26,667 bases of DNA from Rhizobiales bacterium UBA3584 (GTDB lineage: Bacteria; Pseudomonadota; Alphaproteobacteria; Rhizobiales; Devosiaceae). Where the stretch lies: contig DFMV01000083.1 in NCBI GenBank assembly GCA_002375765.1, positions 1 through 26,667 on the forward strand, in the 5' to 3' direction. Numbering within the stretch: position 1 is the first letter of the stretch; the number at the start of each line of letters is the position of its first letter. The notes beneath the pieces are model-generated. The model ran no database searches. It was not told the origin of the DNA and was given only the letters and a program-made list of their open reading frames with translations. The translations under genes and the position numbers were made by a program. Below, piece after piece: positions 16,021 through 23,882 of the stretch.

Positions 16021-16043
16021 ACTCCGGGATTTATTCCCGGAGT
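16021..16043. terminator. Bidirectional hairpin between xthA and exoR
   Basis: ACTCCGGGA (16021-16029) and TCCCGGAGT (16035-16043) pair perfectly with a 5-base loop in the convergent gap. A second small hairpin (CCGAT 16052-16056 with ATCGG 16062-16066) follows. Neither has a T-tract. The first also resembles the common alphaproteobacterial palindromic repeat of the type CTCCGGGA...TCCCGGAG followed by TCCAT, so it may be a repeat serving as a transcript end. Confidence 0.5.
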
Positions 16044-16090
16044 CCATCATGCCGATTCTCCATCGGGCAAAAGGTAGATTGGATTAAGGC

Positions 16091-16900
16091 CTAAAACTCG
16101 GCGAACTGGCTACCGAGCGTATCCGCCGCCCGCAGAGCCGTTTCGGCCTGGGCGGGGTCGGCCTTGGCCATGGCGCTATCGGTCAACTCGCGGATCCATC
16201 CTTCGTCGCTCGTCCCGAGTGCCGAGCGATAGGCGATATTGAGCCACATCAGCCCTTCGACCGGCTGCGCTTCGATGCCATTGCCCAGAACAAGCATTTC
16301 GCCCAGCCGCGCCTGCGCACCCGGATGCCCCTTGCGGGCCGCCAGAGACAGCCAGCGCGCGCCCTGCAACGGGTTTACACCGAACCCTTCGGGGCTCAGA
16401 TACAACATGCCCACGCGGTACTGCGCGTCCGCATCGCCGAAATAGGTCGCAGCGTGCATCAGCAGCGTATGGCCACGCGAAGCATCCTCGGGAATGCCCG
16501 CATCGGGCACCCCATGCAGGTAATAATCGCCGATCTTGACGAAGGACTGCGCCACGATATCCGCATCGAGCGAACTCGGAGGCGCATCTGCGTTCTCGTT
16601 GGCAATGCGCGAAAAATACTGGAAGGCCTTGGCCGGATCCTTCTGAACCCCCGCCCCGGTCTCATACATCGTCCCGAGCTGCCACAGCGCGATGGGCTGG
16701 CCGGCATCAGCGGCCCCCTCGAGCGCAGAAACCAGATTGTCGCCGCTCAACTCGGTCGCCGTCATGCCATCCAGCATCTGGGCCAACTCTTGCGCGGCGT
16801 CGAGAGCGCTCTGGGCCTGCGCCGGCAGCACCGTGCCGAGGGACAGCAGGGCCGAACAGGTCGCAGCCAGAGCGAACGCAGTACTCCTGACTATAGGCAT
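16091..16900 (-). CDS. exoR: ExoR-like periplasmic Sel1-repeat regulator
   Basis: Secreted Sel1-repeat protein of 269 residues. The signal peptide covers about 1-29 and is cut near PAQAQ|S. Sel1/TPR-like repeats follow, including ALWQLGTMYETGAGVQKD, LLMHAATYFGDADAQYRVGMLYLS, ARWLSLAARKGHPGAQARLG and GLMWLNIAYRSALG. The order and spacing, especially the HGVPDAGIPEDASRG segment before an AATYFG repeat, match rhizobial ExoR from memory. ExoR binds the sensor ChvG in the periplasm and restrains the ChvG-ChvI system that controls exopolysaccharide and motility. The start at 16900 has AAGGTG upstream and gives a clean signal peptide. The open frame continues 112 codons upstream, but that part lacks conserved features. 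chvG and chvI are not in this window. Confidence 0.78.
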   Translation of the reverse strand: MPIVRSTAFALAATCSALLSLGTVLPAQAQSALDAAQELAQMLDGMTATELSGDNLVSALEGAADAGQPIALWQLGTMYETGAGVQKDPAKAFQYFSRIANENADAPPSSLDADIVAQSFVKIGDYYLHGVPDAGIPEDASRGHTLLMHAATYFGDADAQYRVGMLYLSPEGFGVNPLQGARWLSLAARKGHPGAQARLGEMLVLGNGIEAQPVEGLMWLNIAYRSALGTSDEGWIRELTDSAMAKADPAQAETALRAADTLGSQFAEF

Positions 16901-17475
16901 AACACACCTTCTCACGCCCCAGTCGCGCAGCCGTCGCGCCACATCGTGCGCGCCCACTGCCGGACCGGAAAGTTCTACCGTATTGTTGCAGACGGCAGAT
17001 CGTGTGTCCGCCGCCACCCTGTTGATCTTTATTGTTTCCGCATTTGCTTTCCGCTCGACCCAACGGGCCACTACGGTCTTCAATGCGCGAACCGCCAACG
17101 GCAGTTCATATGTTTGATTGAGAGGATATTCGCCCATTGTGTCGGCATTAGAGCGATTGTCTGCCGCCAAGATGGCAACATTGCTGTATGCCGCTCGGCC
17201 GATAAATTCGCTGCAATGGGACGCGCCGGTTGCCATTTTCTATCCTGCTCCTTGCCCGTTGTCGGGATCTCTGATCCCACATCGGGCCTGGTTCGGCAGG
17301 CATGACCGCACCGTGCGCCATACTGCGCATCAATTGCCATATCCACCCGCCGCCAACCTTTCTCCGGCTGGTTTAGGGTAAGATTGTGGCATGGTCCCTT
17401 AGCAAAGCGTGACCGCGCGGGGCGCGATCACGACTCTGTTGCCAATGTAGCAAAATTGTCACAAGCGCGTGGCGC
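16901..17475 (-). other. 575-base leader/intergenic region upstream of exoR, no convincing gene
   Basis: No tRNA, conserved protein or repeat copy is visible here. The exoR frame stays open on the minus strand to an ATG at 17236, preceded by AAGGAG, so a longer product or an upstream coding segment is possible. A 6-base hairpin (GGGATC 17264-17269 with GATCCC 17273-17278) and a stronger one at 17408-17432 are the only structures I see. The region probably holds the exoR promoter and a long 5' leader; I could not pick a confident -35/-10 pair. Confidence 0.5.
17408..17432 (-). terminator. Candidate terminator of valS
   Basis: On the minus strand CGUGAUCGCGC pairs with GCGCGGUCACG around a 3-base CCC loop (one U-G pair), 44 bases after the valS stop. 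It is followed by CTTTGCTAAGG and not by a run of T, so intrinsic termination would be inefficient. Confidence 0.45.
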
Positions 17476-20292
17476 TCACGACAGCGTGGCCAGCGCCTGC
17501 TGCAGTTTTTCGCGTCGCGCCTTGGCTTCGGCCAAACGCCCCTTCTGCTCTTCAATGACCTCTTCGGGCGCCTTGGCCAGAAACTGCTCATTGCCCAGCT
17601 TCTTTTCCAGTCCCCCAATTTCGCCCTCGAGCTTCTTGACGTCCTTGGAAAGCCGCTGCCGCTCGGCACCGATGTCGATCAAATCGGCAAGCGGTAGGCC
17701 CCAACTTGCCTCACCCACCACAAATTGCGCCGAACTGGCCGGGATCGCGTCGACCGGATCGATGGTCGAAACCCGCGCCAGCCTTTCGATAGCCGCGCGA
17801 TGGGTCTCTATCCGCGCCAGTGTTTCAGCATTGGCACCGACGAGGACCAGCGGCACTTTCGCCCCGGCCGGCACGTTCATTTCCGTGCGCACGGACCGGA
17901 TAGCCGAAATCACCTCGATCAGCCAGCTCAGTTCCGCGCCCGCTTGCGGGTAGGACACCGCATCGAGCACCGGCCAATCGGCCAGCATCAGGTAGCCATC
18001 ACGCTTGGGGCCTGTCTTGCCGGTCTCTGCCCAAAGCTCTTCGGTTACGAACGGCATGAACGGATGCAGCATTTTCAGGATCTGATCCAGCGCCCAGGCC
18101 GCCGTCGCCCGCGTCTCGGCCTTTGCCGCTTCGTCAGCGCCCGAGAACGTCGGCTTGGCCAGTTCCACGAACCAGTCGCAGAATGTGCCCCACACGAAAT
18201 CATAAGCGTGGTTGGCCGCCTCGTTGAACTTGTATTCCACGATTGCCCGTTCGACATTGGCCACGGCCCGCGCCGTCGCCCCGGCGATCCACTGGTTAAG
18301 CGCCCCCGAAAGGGTCGTCGGATCGAACCCGTCCACCCGCACGCATTCGTTCATTTCGAGGAAGCGCGCCGCGTTCCAAAGCTTGGTGACAAAGTTGCGA
18401 TAGCCCTCGACCCGGCTCATGGCCAGCTTGATATCGCGCCCCTGTGCCGCCATCGCAGCCAGCGTAAACCGCGTCGCATCCGCCCCGTAGGCGTCGACCA
18501 GTTCGAGCGGATCGATGACGTTGCCTTTCGACTTCGACATCTTCTGGCCCTTCTCGTCGCGGACCAGCGCATGCACATAGACCGTCGAGAACGGCTCTTC
18601 ACCCGTAAATTCAAGGCCCAGCATCATCATCCTGGCAACCCAGAAGAAAATGATATCGAACCCTGTGACCAGCGTCGCTGTCGGATAGTAGCTTTCCAGC
18701 TCTTTCGTCTGCTTTGGCCACCCCATCGTCGAGAACGGCCACAGCCCCGAGGAGAACCAGGTGTCCAGCACGTCCTCGTCCCGCGTCAATTCCACCGGCT
18801 CGCCGTAATGGGCAGCGGCCGCCTTGGCGGCGCCTGCCTCGTCATAGTCGACGAACACCTTTCCATCCGGTCCGTACCAGGCAGGGATCTGATGGCCCCA
18901 CCACAATTGCCGCGAAATGCACCAGGGCTGGATGTTCTCCATCCAGGCAAAATAGGTGTTCTCCCAGCTCTTGGGCACGAATTTGGTCCGCCCTTCGCGC
19001 ACTGATGCGATGGCCGGCTGGGCCAAAACGTCGGCTTTGACGAACCACTGATCCGTCAGGAACGGTTCGATCACGACCTTGGAGCGATCTCCGAAGGGCT
19101 GCATGATCTTCTTGTCCTCGACCATCACCATCTGCCCTTCGGCATCGATGTCGGCCACGATCTTTTTGCGCGCTTCATAGCGGTCCAGGCCGCGGTATTC
19201 ATCCGGCACGATGTTGATCGCCGTGGTCACCGCATCGTCGAAATCCATTTCGCCGCGCGCGATCTTGCCCGCCAGTTCGGCCTGTTCTGCATAGGGCGCG
19301 CCATCGTCCCGCATATTGGCCTTGGTGTCGAACAGCACATACATGGGAATGTGATTGCGCCGAGCGACCTCATAGTCGTTGAAGTCATGCGCGCCGGTGA
19401 TTTTCACCGCACCCGAGCCGAACTCGGGGTCAGGATATTCGTCGGTGATGATCGGGATCAGCCGCCGGTGTTCCTTGGGCCCGACCGGGATCTCGCACAT
19501 CTTGCCAACGATCGGCGCATAGCGCTCATCGTCGGGATGCACCGCCACGGCGCCGTCGCCCAGCATGGTTTCCGGCCGTGTGGTCGCGATCGAGATGTAG
19601 TCGCGCTCTTCCTCGAGCACCACGTTCCCCTCGGCGTCCTTTTCCACATAGGTATAGGTTTCGCCCCCGGCCAGCGGATATTTGAAATGCCACATATGGC
19701 CGTTGACTTCGGTGTTCTCCACCTCGAGGTCCGAAATCGCAGTCTCGAACTGCGGGTCCCAGTTGACCAGTCGCTTGGCGCGATAGATCAACCCCTTGCG
19801 GTACATCTCGACAAAGACCTTGAGCACCGCTTCGGACAGCCCTTCGTCCATGGTGAAGCGCTCGCGTGACCAGTCACACGAGGCGCCCAGCCGCTTGAGC
19901 TGGTTGAGGATCGCACCCCCGCTCTCGGCCTTCCATTCCCAGACCTTTTCGAGGAATTTTTCGCGTCCGATTTCGCGACGCCCCGGCTCCTGGCGCTCCA
20001 TCATGCGGCGCTCGACCACCATCTGGGTCGCGATGCCGGCATGGTCGGTGCCCGGCTGCCACAGCACGTTCTTGCCGCGCATGCGCTCGAAGCGCACCAG
20101 CACGTCCTGGATGGTGTTGTTCAGCGCGTGCCCGATATGAAGCGAACCGGTAACGTTGGGTGGCGGAATGACGACAGAATAGCTTTCAGCGCCCGGCTTG
20201 CTGCCCGCGCCGGCCTTGAAGGCCCCCGCCTCTTCCCAGGCGCTGTAGATGCGCCCTTCAACCGAGCTGGGTTCATAGGTCTTTTCGATCAT
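17476..20292 (-). CDS. valS: Valyl-tRNA synthetase
   Basis: Class I synthetase that charges tRNA-Val and edits misacylated threonine, 938 residues, a normal bacterial length. The HIGH motif is at residues 52-55 (PPPNVTGSLHIGHALNNT), the CP1 editing domain follows, the KMSKS motif is in EKGQKMSKSKGNVIDP, and an anticodon-binding domain and a C-terminal coiled coil (VKKLEGEIGGLEKKLGNEQF) close the protein. The ATG at 20292 gives MIEKTYEPSSVEGRIY, the family start. The frame stays open to 20487, but those 65 extra codons come from the mosaic repeats and should not be annotated. It is downstream of popZ on the same strand. Confidence 0.97.
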   Translation of the reverse strand: MIEKTYEPSSVEGRIYSAWEEAGAFKAGAGSKPGAESYSVVIPPPNVTGSLHIGHALNNTIQDVLVRFERMRGKNVLWQPGTDHAGIATQMVVERRMMERQEPGRREIGREKFLEKVWEWKAESGGAILNQLKRLGASCDWSRERFTMDEGLSEAVLKVFVEMYRKGLIYRAKRLVNWDPQFETAISDLEVENTEVNGHMWHFKYPLAGGETYTYVEKDAEGNVVLEEERDYISIATTRPETMLGDGAVAVHPDDERYAPIVGKMCEIPVGPKEHRRLIPIITDEYPDPEFGSGAVKITGAHDFNDYEVARRNHIPMYVLFDTKANMRDDGAPYAEQAELAGKIARGEMDFDDAVTTAINIVPDEYRGLDRYEARKKIVADIDAEGQMVMVEDKKIMQPFGDRSKVVIEPFLTDQWFVKADVLAQPAIASVREGRTKFVPKSWENTYFAWMENIQPWCISRQLWWGHQIPAWYGPDGKVFVDYDEAGAAKAAAAHYGEPVELTRDEDVLDTWFSSGLWPFSTMGWPKQTKELESYYPTATLVTGFDIIFFWVARMMMLGLEFTGEEPFSTVYVHALVRDEKGQKMSKSKGNVIDPLELVDAYGADATRFTLAAMAAQGRDIKLAMSRVEGYRNFVTKLWNAARFLEMNECVRVDGFDPTTLSGALNQWIAGATARAVANVERAIVEYKFNEAANHAYDFVWGTFCDWFVELAKPTFSGADEAAKAETRATAAWALDQILKMLHPFMPFVTEELWAETGKTGPKRDGYLMLADWPVLDAVSYPQAGAELSWLIEVISAIRSVRTEMNVPAGAKVPLVLVGANAETLARIETHRAAIERLARVSTIDPVDAIPASSAQFVVGEASWGLPLADLIDIGAERQRLSKDVKKLEGEIGGLEKKLGNEQFLAKAPEEVIEEQKGRLAEAKARREKLQQALATLS

Positions 20293-20307
20293 CTGTGCCG
20301 GTATCCC

Positions 20308-20541
20308 TAGAGCGTGTCCAGTCAAAGTGGGCACCACTCTGACCGTACGGACGCGCGACAAAACAAAGACTTGGAGATGTCCGCAATTCCAGGAACAGCG
20401 GAACGCCTCCGGAGTGCGGACAGGAAAGTCGCCGACTTCCCCTCTTGATCCGCACGCCAAAACAAGGACCTGGAGCGCCTCCGGCAAAAATGGACATCAT
20501 TTTTGCAGTTCCCAGGCGCGACAAGCCAAGCTCTACAGAGA
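20308..20541. repeat. Composite mosaic repeat with three tail modules
   Basis: Fills most of the 320-base popZ-valS gap. Module 1 (20308-20376) has a degraded head hairpin (GCGTGTCC at 20312 to GGACGCGC at about 20356) and the tail GCGACAAAACAAAGACTTGGAG. Module 2 has arms GTCCGCA (20379-20385) and TGCGGAC (20415-20421), a GGAAAGTC/GACTTCC hairpin, and the tail GCCAAAACAAGGACCTGGAG ending near 20475. Module 3 has a perfect hairpin (GCAAAAATG 20484-20492 with CATTTTTGC 20498-20506) and a decayed tail GCGACAAGCCAAGCTCTACA near 20518. Each module is the mosaic element in a different state of decay. Confidence 0.75.
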
Positions 20542-20542
20542 C

Positions 20543-20568
20543 GACCCGCCCCAACGGTGGGACGGGTC
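20543..20568 (-). terminator. Candidate terminator of popZ
   Basis: On the minus strand GACCCGTCCCA pairs with TGGGGCGGGTC around CCGT, an 11-pair stem with one G-U pair, 45 bases after the popZ stop. No T-tract follows. It separates popZ from the mosaic repeats. Confidence 0.5.
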
Positions 20569-20612
20569 CTGAAAGATTTCGCTTATCTGTAAAGCCAAGC
20601 CGGGCGGCGAAG

Positions 20613-21362
20613 TCAACCGCGCGATGCGCGCTCGATCTCCTGGGCGATGAGCCGCTCCACCATCGAGGGCAGGTTTTCTTCGAGCCACTCCTTGAGCATC
20701 GGCCGCAGCATTTCGCGGATCATTGCCTCGATGGTCAGGCCGCTCGCGCCCAGCGCCATGTCGGGCACCGCCTTGGGGCCGCCGAGCTTGGCAAACGCGT
20801 TTTTCACCGCCGCGCTGGTTGCCGGCTCGAGCAATTCGTCGGCCAGATCACTGCTCAGATCGGGGTCGGGCATAGGCGCGGCCTGCGCAAAATTGGTTGT
20901 CTGCTTGGGCGCGGGCTGCGGCTTGGGTTCCGCCTGCATCTTCGGCGCTGGCTCGCGGGCCGGCTCCTCGTCCTGGTCGGATTGAAACGCTACGTCGTCG
21001 GGCACGACAAGCTCCGCAGCGGCATCAAAGCTCGCGGCAGAGGGCATTTCCATCTCTTCGGCCTCCGGCTCTGCCACCTCGGGCTCAGGTTCGGCCACCT
21101 CCGGTTCAGCAGCGGGAGCTTCAACGATCTGTTCGGGCGAAAGCGCCAGCGGCGTCACCGTGTCGTCGTCATCGTCGCTGAATGGATCGATTTCAGCCAC
21201 CGAGGGCATTGGCACGGGTTCCGGGGCCGGTACGGCCTTGGGTCCGCTCGCCTTGGCCACCGGCATTTTCTGAGCCGCGGCCTCGTCGTCGTCGGCAATG
21301 ATCTGCCGGATCGACGATAAGATTTCGTCCATTGTCGGTTCTTTAGATGCCGGCTGGTTCAT
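20613..21362 (-). CDS. popZ: PopZ-like polar organizing protein (DUF2497)
   Basis: Cytosolic protein of 249 residues with PopZ architecture. There is a short N-terminal helix (EPTMDEILSSIRQIIADDD), a long acidic Pro/Glu/Ala-rich disordered middle (about 30-165), and a conserved C-terminal helical region (KNAFAKLGG, then GLTIEAMIREMLRPMLKEWL, then ENLPSMVERLIAQEIERASRG). In Caulobacter and Agrobacterium PopZ forms a polymer at the cell pole that anchors ParB-bound centromeres and recruits cell-cycle proteins. The start at 21362 gives MNQPASKEPTMDEIL; the open frame to 21461 runs into the mosaic repeat. valS lies downstream and tolC upstream, a context I recall as conserved in this order. Confidence 0.88.
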   Translation of the reverse strand: MNQPASKEPTMDEILSSIRQIIADDDEAAAQKMPVAKASGPKAVPAPEPVPMPSVAEIDPFSDDDDDTVTPLALSPEQIVEAPAAEPEVAEPEPEVAEPEAEEMEMPSAASFDAAAELVVPDDVAFQSDQDEEPAREPAPKMQAEPKPQPAPKQTTNFAQAAPMPDPDLSSDLADELLEPATSAAVKNAFAKLGGPKAVPDMALGASGLTIEAMIREMLRPMLKEWLEENLPSMVERLIAQEIERASRG

Positions 21363-21410
21363 ATCTGCCCCGATCTCGCTCGGCCATCTGGCCGGTACTC
21401 GCACTGCTAA

Positions 21411-21508
21411 AGCGTGTCCAGATAAAGTGAAAACCACTTTGTCGGTTCGGACGCGCGACAAAACAACGACCTAGAGCCATCGGTTTGATTCCATCAAGCG
21501 ATGGCTCT
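21411..21508. repeat. Rhizobial intergenic mosaic element, copy 3
   Basis: The head hairpin begins GCGTGTCCAGATAAAGTG (21412) and ends GGACGCGC, with partly decayed pairing. The tail is GCGACAAAACAACGACC, and a perfect 10-base terminal hairpin follows (AGAGCCATCG 21473-21482 with CGATGGCTCT 21499-21508). A separate small hairpin (CAACGG 21514-21519 with CCGTTG 21527-21532) lies beyond. It is about 50 bases upstream of the popZ ATG, inside the tolC-popZ gap. Confidence 0.85.
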
Positions 21509-21570
21509 GGCGACAACGGCTCGCAACCGTTGATTCGCTTTACAGCACCTTAACGTGAGACCCCGGCACG

Positions 21571-21601
21571 CGAAAAGAGAAACGCCCCGTCAAGGGGGCG
21601 T
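21571..21601 (-). terminator. Rho-independent terminator of tolC
   Basis: On the minus strand ACGCCCC pairs with GGGGCGT (plus-strand arms 21582-21588 and 21595-21601) around a 6-base loop and is followed by TTCTCTTTTC. It lies 30 bases after the tolC stop. This is the best-formed intrinsic terminator in the window. Confidence 0.75.
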
Positions 21602-21631
21602 AATCCACGTAAAAAGGGTACTATCGGTATT

Positions 21632-22984
21632 CTAGCGTAGGTTGCCCCACGCATCGGTCGGCGCTGTCGGCGCAGCGGCCGGAACGATCACATTGCCCTC
21701 AACCGTACGCGGTTGAACCGGCAGACCAAGATGCTGAGCGTCCAGCGTTCCCATCGCAGCAATCAGCGAATAGGCCGCAATCGTTCTTTGCGACTGCGCG
21801 GAAATCAGCGTTTCCTCGACTGAAGCAACCGACGCACGCGCGTCCAGCACATCAAGCGTCGTAGCCTGCCCCAACTCGTTCTGATCGACCGTTGCCTGCA
21901 GCGCCAGCCGGCTCGCAGCAACTGCGGCCGTCGCCGCTTCGATCTGCGCGGTGGCGGCCTGAACCCCGGCCCACCCCTGACGCACGGCCTCGACAATCTG
22001 ATCGCGGGTTGCAAAGCCTTCGAGCTGGGTCTGTATCTGGCCGATATTTGCCTGTTCGACCGACGGATCGCGCGACGGTACGAAAATCGGCACACTCAGC
22101 CGCAACTGGATTGATGCCGATGTTCCGACCGAACCCGGCGTCGTAAAGCCGCCGGCGCCCACGTTTCCGGTCAGCGAAAGGTTCGGCCCGAAGCTCGCCA
22201 GCGTTTCTTCATAGCCATATTGGGCGGCGCGCAGCTGCGCGGCCGATGCCAGAAGGGCCGGATGGCCGCTATTGGCCCGCGCCAGTGCTGCGTCGAGCGA
22301 ACTCGGCAACAAGGACGAAAAATTATAGCCGCCAGAGAGACTCCCCGGCGCCCGCCCGACCCAGCGCTGGTAATTGGCTTCGCTGGTGCGCAGATTGTTG
22401 ATCGCAGCCTGATAGGACGCTGTCGATTGCGCAAGGCTGGCTTCGGCCTGTGAAACCTCGAGCTGTGTGCCCTCGCCCAGCTCCAACCTGTCGCGCGCCG
22501 AACGCACCTGTGCTTCGACAAACCCGACGCTTTCCTGCCGAATCTGGACGATGCGCCGGTTGGCCACCACGTTCACATAGGCCTGAATCACCGAAAGCAG
22601 AACATTCTGCTCGGTATTTTTGGCACCATACACGGCAGCGTCGTACTGCGCCTCGGCCCCGCTGATAGCGGCCGACGACGAGCCCGAATCAAAGAGGTTC
22701 TGCTCGTAGGACAGCCCGATGCTGTCCGACCAGCCATCTTGCGCGGAGGCAGGCCAGCTATCACTGTAACCAATCGTTCCGGAGGCCCCGATCGTGGGCA
22801 ACCTTGCCCCTTCGGCAGCAATTATTCCCTGGCGGGCAGCGCGCACCGAAAGGAACGAACTCGCAATTTCGGGATTGTTCTCGTAGGCGTATGCCATAGC
22901 CGACGTCAGACTTTCCGCCTGCGCCGTCGAGACCAATCCGAAAAGTGCAATGACGCTTACACCCAGAACTTTATTGAATTTCAT
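21632..22984 (-). CDS. tolC: TolC-family outer-membrane efflux protein
   Basis: Outer-membrane channel of type I secretion and RND-type efflux systems, 450 residues. The signal peptide ends at STAQA|ESLTSAMAYAYENNPEIAS. Two homologous OEP repeats of alternating long helices follow, with the recurring patterns QAYVNVVANRRIVQIRQESVG and GWAGVQAATAQIEAATAAV and the Asn-Pro turns typical of the family. The length fits alphaproteobacterial TolC. GGAGG lies 8 bases before the ATG. The gene has a plausible own promoter upstream and its own terminator, so it is probably a single transcription unit. No membrane-fusion partner is nearby, consistent with a shared housekeeping TolC. Confidence 0.93.
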   Translation of the reverse strand: MKFNKVLGVSVIALFGLVSTAQAESLTSAMAYAYENNPEIASSFLSVRAARQGIIAAEGARLPTIGASGTIGYSDSWPASAQDGWSDSIGLSYEQNLFDSGSSSAAISGAEAQYDAAVYGAKNTEQNVLLSVIQAYVNVVANRRIVQIRQESVGFVEAQVRSARDRLELGEGTQLEVSQAEASLAQSTASYQAAINNLRTSEANYQRWVGRAPGSLSGGYNFSSLLPSSLDAALARANSGHPALLASAAQLRAAQYGYEETLASFGPNLSLTGNVGAGGFTTPGSVGTSASIQLRLSVPIFVPSRDPSVEQANIGQIQTQLEGFATRDQIVEAVRQGWAGVQAATAQIEAATAAVAASRLALQATVDQNELGQATTLDVLDARASVASVEETLISAQSQRTIAAYSLIAAMGTLDAQHLGLPVQPRTVEGNVIVPAAAPTAPTDAWGNLR

Positions 22985-23008
22985 TACCCACGCCTCCAGC
23001 GCCGCCCT

Positions 23009-23037
23009 AATCTAGGGGTGCGCGAGTATGCTTTCAA
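23009..23037 (-). promoter_or_regulatory. Promoter of tolC
   Basis: On the minus strand TTGAAA (23032-23037) and TAGATT (23009-23014) are separated by exactly 17 bases, matching consensus at 5 and 4 of 6 positions. Transcription would start about 20 bases before the tolC ATG. The -10 overlaps the small palindrome CCCTA-ATC-TAGGG (23005-23017), a possible operator. Confidence 0.5.
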
Positions 23038-23157
23038 CGCAAAACCAACGCATTGTCCAAGTTTCAGCTACTAAGATTCCACCCGTTGCGCCTTGGTAAC
23101 ACTACAGCGGAGTCTGGCACACCAAGATTGCTGCAAGGTTACGGATTCGCGACAATC

Positions 23158-23808
23158 TCAGAATACAAACGCCGGCGCTTCCGCAAAGCTTCCCAACACT
23201 GGAATGCTGACATTGAAGCTGGGCATCGGCGCCACATCGTTGCCGGTCTTGACGTAGAGATTGGCCACTGCCGCATTCCCCGAACCCAGAACAGCCACCA
23301 GGCGCCCGCCATCGCGCAATTGGGCCAGCAGTGCGGGCGGCACCACGTCCACGGCCCCCTCGAGAATAATCACGTCGAACGGCGCTTCCTTGGCTACCCC
23401 TTGCTCGATCGGCCCGGCCACTGCCGCCGCATTGCCGATATCGAGGTCGGACAGAATATCATTGGCCCGCCCCGCCAGGATCTCGTCGCTCTCCAGCGCC
23501 ACCACCGCATTGGCCAGCAGCGAGAGCACGGCGGTCGAATATCCCGTCCCGCACGCCACATCGAGCACCACGTCCTGGCTCGAAATTTCGGCAAGTTGCA
23601 CCAGCCGCGCAAAATCGGCCGGCGATGCCATTGTCCGGGTTGCCGAAAGTGCAATCGGCTCGTCGCTATAGGCAAAGTCGGAATGCGTATCGGGGACGAA
23701 ACGCTCGCGTGGAATGCGGTTCATGGCGTCCAGAATGCGCCAATCGGTGATCCCGCTGGTCCGCAACTGGTTGTCGACCATCGTCCGGCGCGCGCGCGAA
23801 AAGTCCAT
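23158..23808 (-). CDS. PIMT-related SAM methyltransferase beside tolC
   Basis: Class I methyltransferase of the protein-L-isoaspartate O-methyltransferase family, 216 residues. Motif I reads VVLDVACGTGYSTAVLS, and the N-terminus (RRTMVDNQLRTSGITDWRILDAMNRIPRERFVP) resembles the PIMT helical cap. The substrate segment reads ALSATRTMASPADFARLV and lacks the GQTI/S pattern of true PIMT, so isoaspartate repair activity is doubtful. The ATG at 23808 has AGGAAGG 9 bases upstream; a TTG at 23814 would add two residues. It is upstream of tolC on the same strand with a 173-base gap. From memory this tolC neighbour is conserved in related alphaproteobacteria. Its substrate is unknown. Confidence 0.82.
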   Translation of the reverse strand: MDFSRARRTMVDNQLRTSGITDWRILDAMNRIPRERFVPDTHSDFAYSDEPIALSATRTMASPADFARLVQLAEISSQDVVLDVACGTGYSTAVLSLLANAVVALESDEILAGRANDILSDLDIGNAAAVAGPIEQGVAKEAPFDVIILEGAVDVVPPALLAQLRDGGRLVAVLGSGNAAVANLYVKTGNDVAPMPSFNVSIPVLGSFAEAPAFVF

Positions 23809-23844
23809 CGTCAATTGCCTTCCTGAGTGCTTTCAGCCCTGTTG

Positions 23845-23874
23845 TTCGGTCAATAGCGCCGCCCGCCGACCGAA
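23845..23874. promoter_or_regulatory. Inverted repeat between the ABC operon end and the methyltransferase gene
   Basis: TTCGGTC (23845-23851) and GACCGAA (23868-23874) are perfect complements separated by 16 bases in a 74-base gap. It could end the ABC transcript on the minus strand (no T-tract) or be an operator for the methyltransferase gene, whose start is 37 bases away. Confidence 0.4.
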
Positions 23875-23882
23875 GCAAGACT

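Noticed and set aside
17118..17381. Plus-strand open frame of 87 codons in the exoR-valS gap
   Set aside because: No ribosome binding site that I can see, no domain, and Pro/Ala/Leu composition like other shadow frames.
17725..19005. Open frame of 426 codons on the plus strand
   Set aside because: Antisense to valS, with no conserved features.
20293..20487. 65-codon N-terminal extension of valS
   Set aside because: Encoded by mosaic repeats, not conserved, and the ATG at 20292 gives the standard ValS start.
20308..20541. Possible CRISPR-like array because of three recurring tails
   Set aside because: The recurring units differ in sequence, the spacing is irregular, and each belongs to a hairpin element of the mosaic family.
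21363..21461. 33-codon N-terminal extension of popZ
   Set aside because: Comes from the mosaic repeat (its residues resemble those of the valS extension, VRT...TLSGHAL in both) and lacks family conservation.
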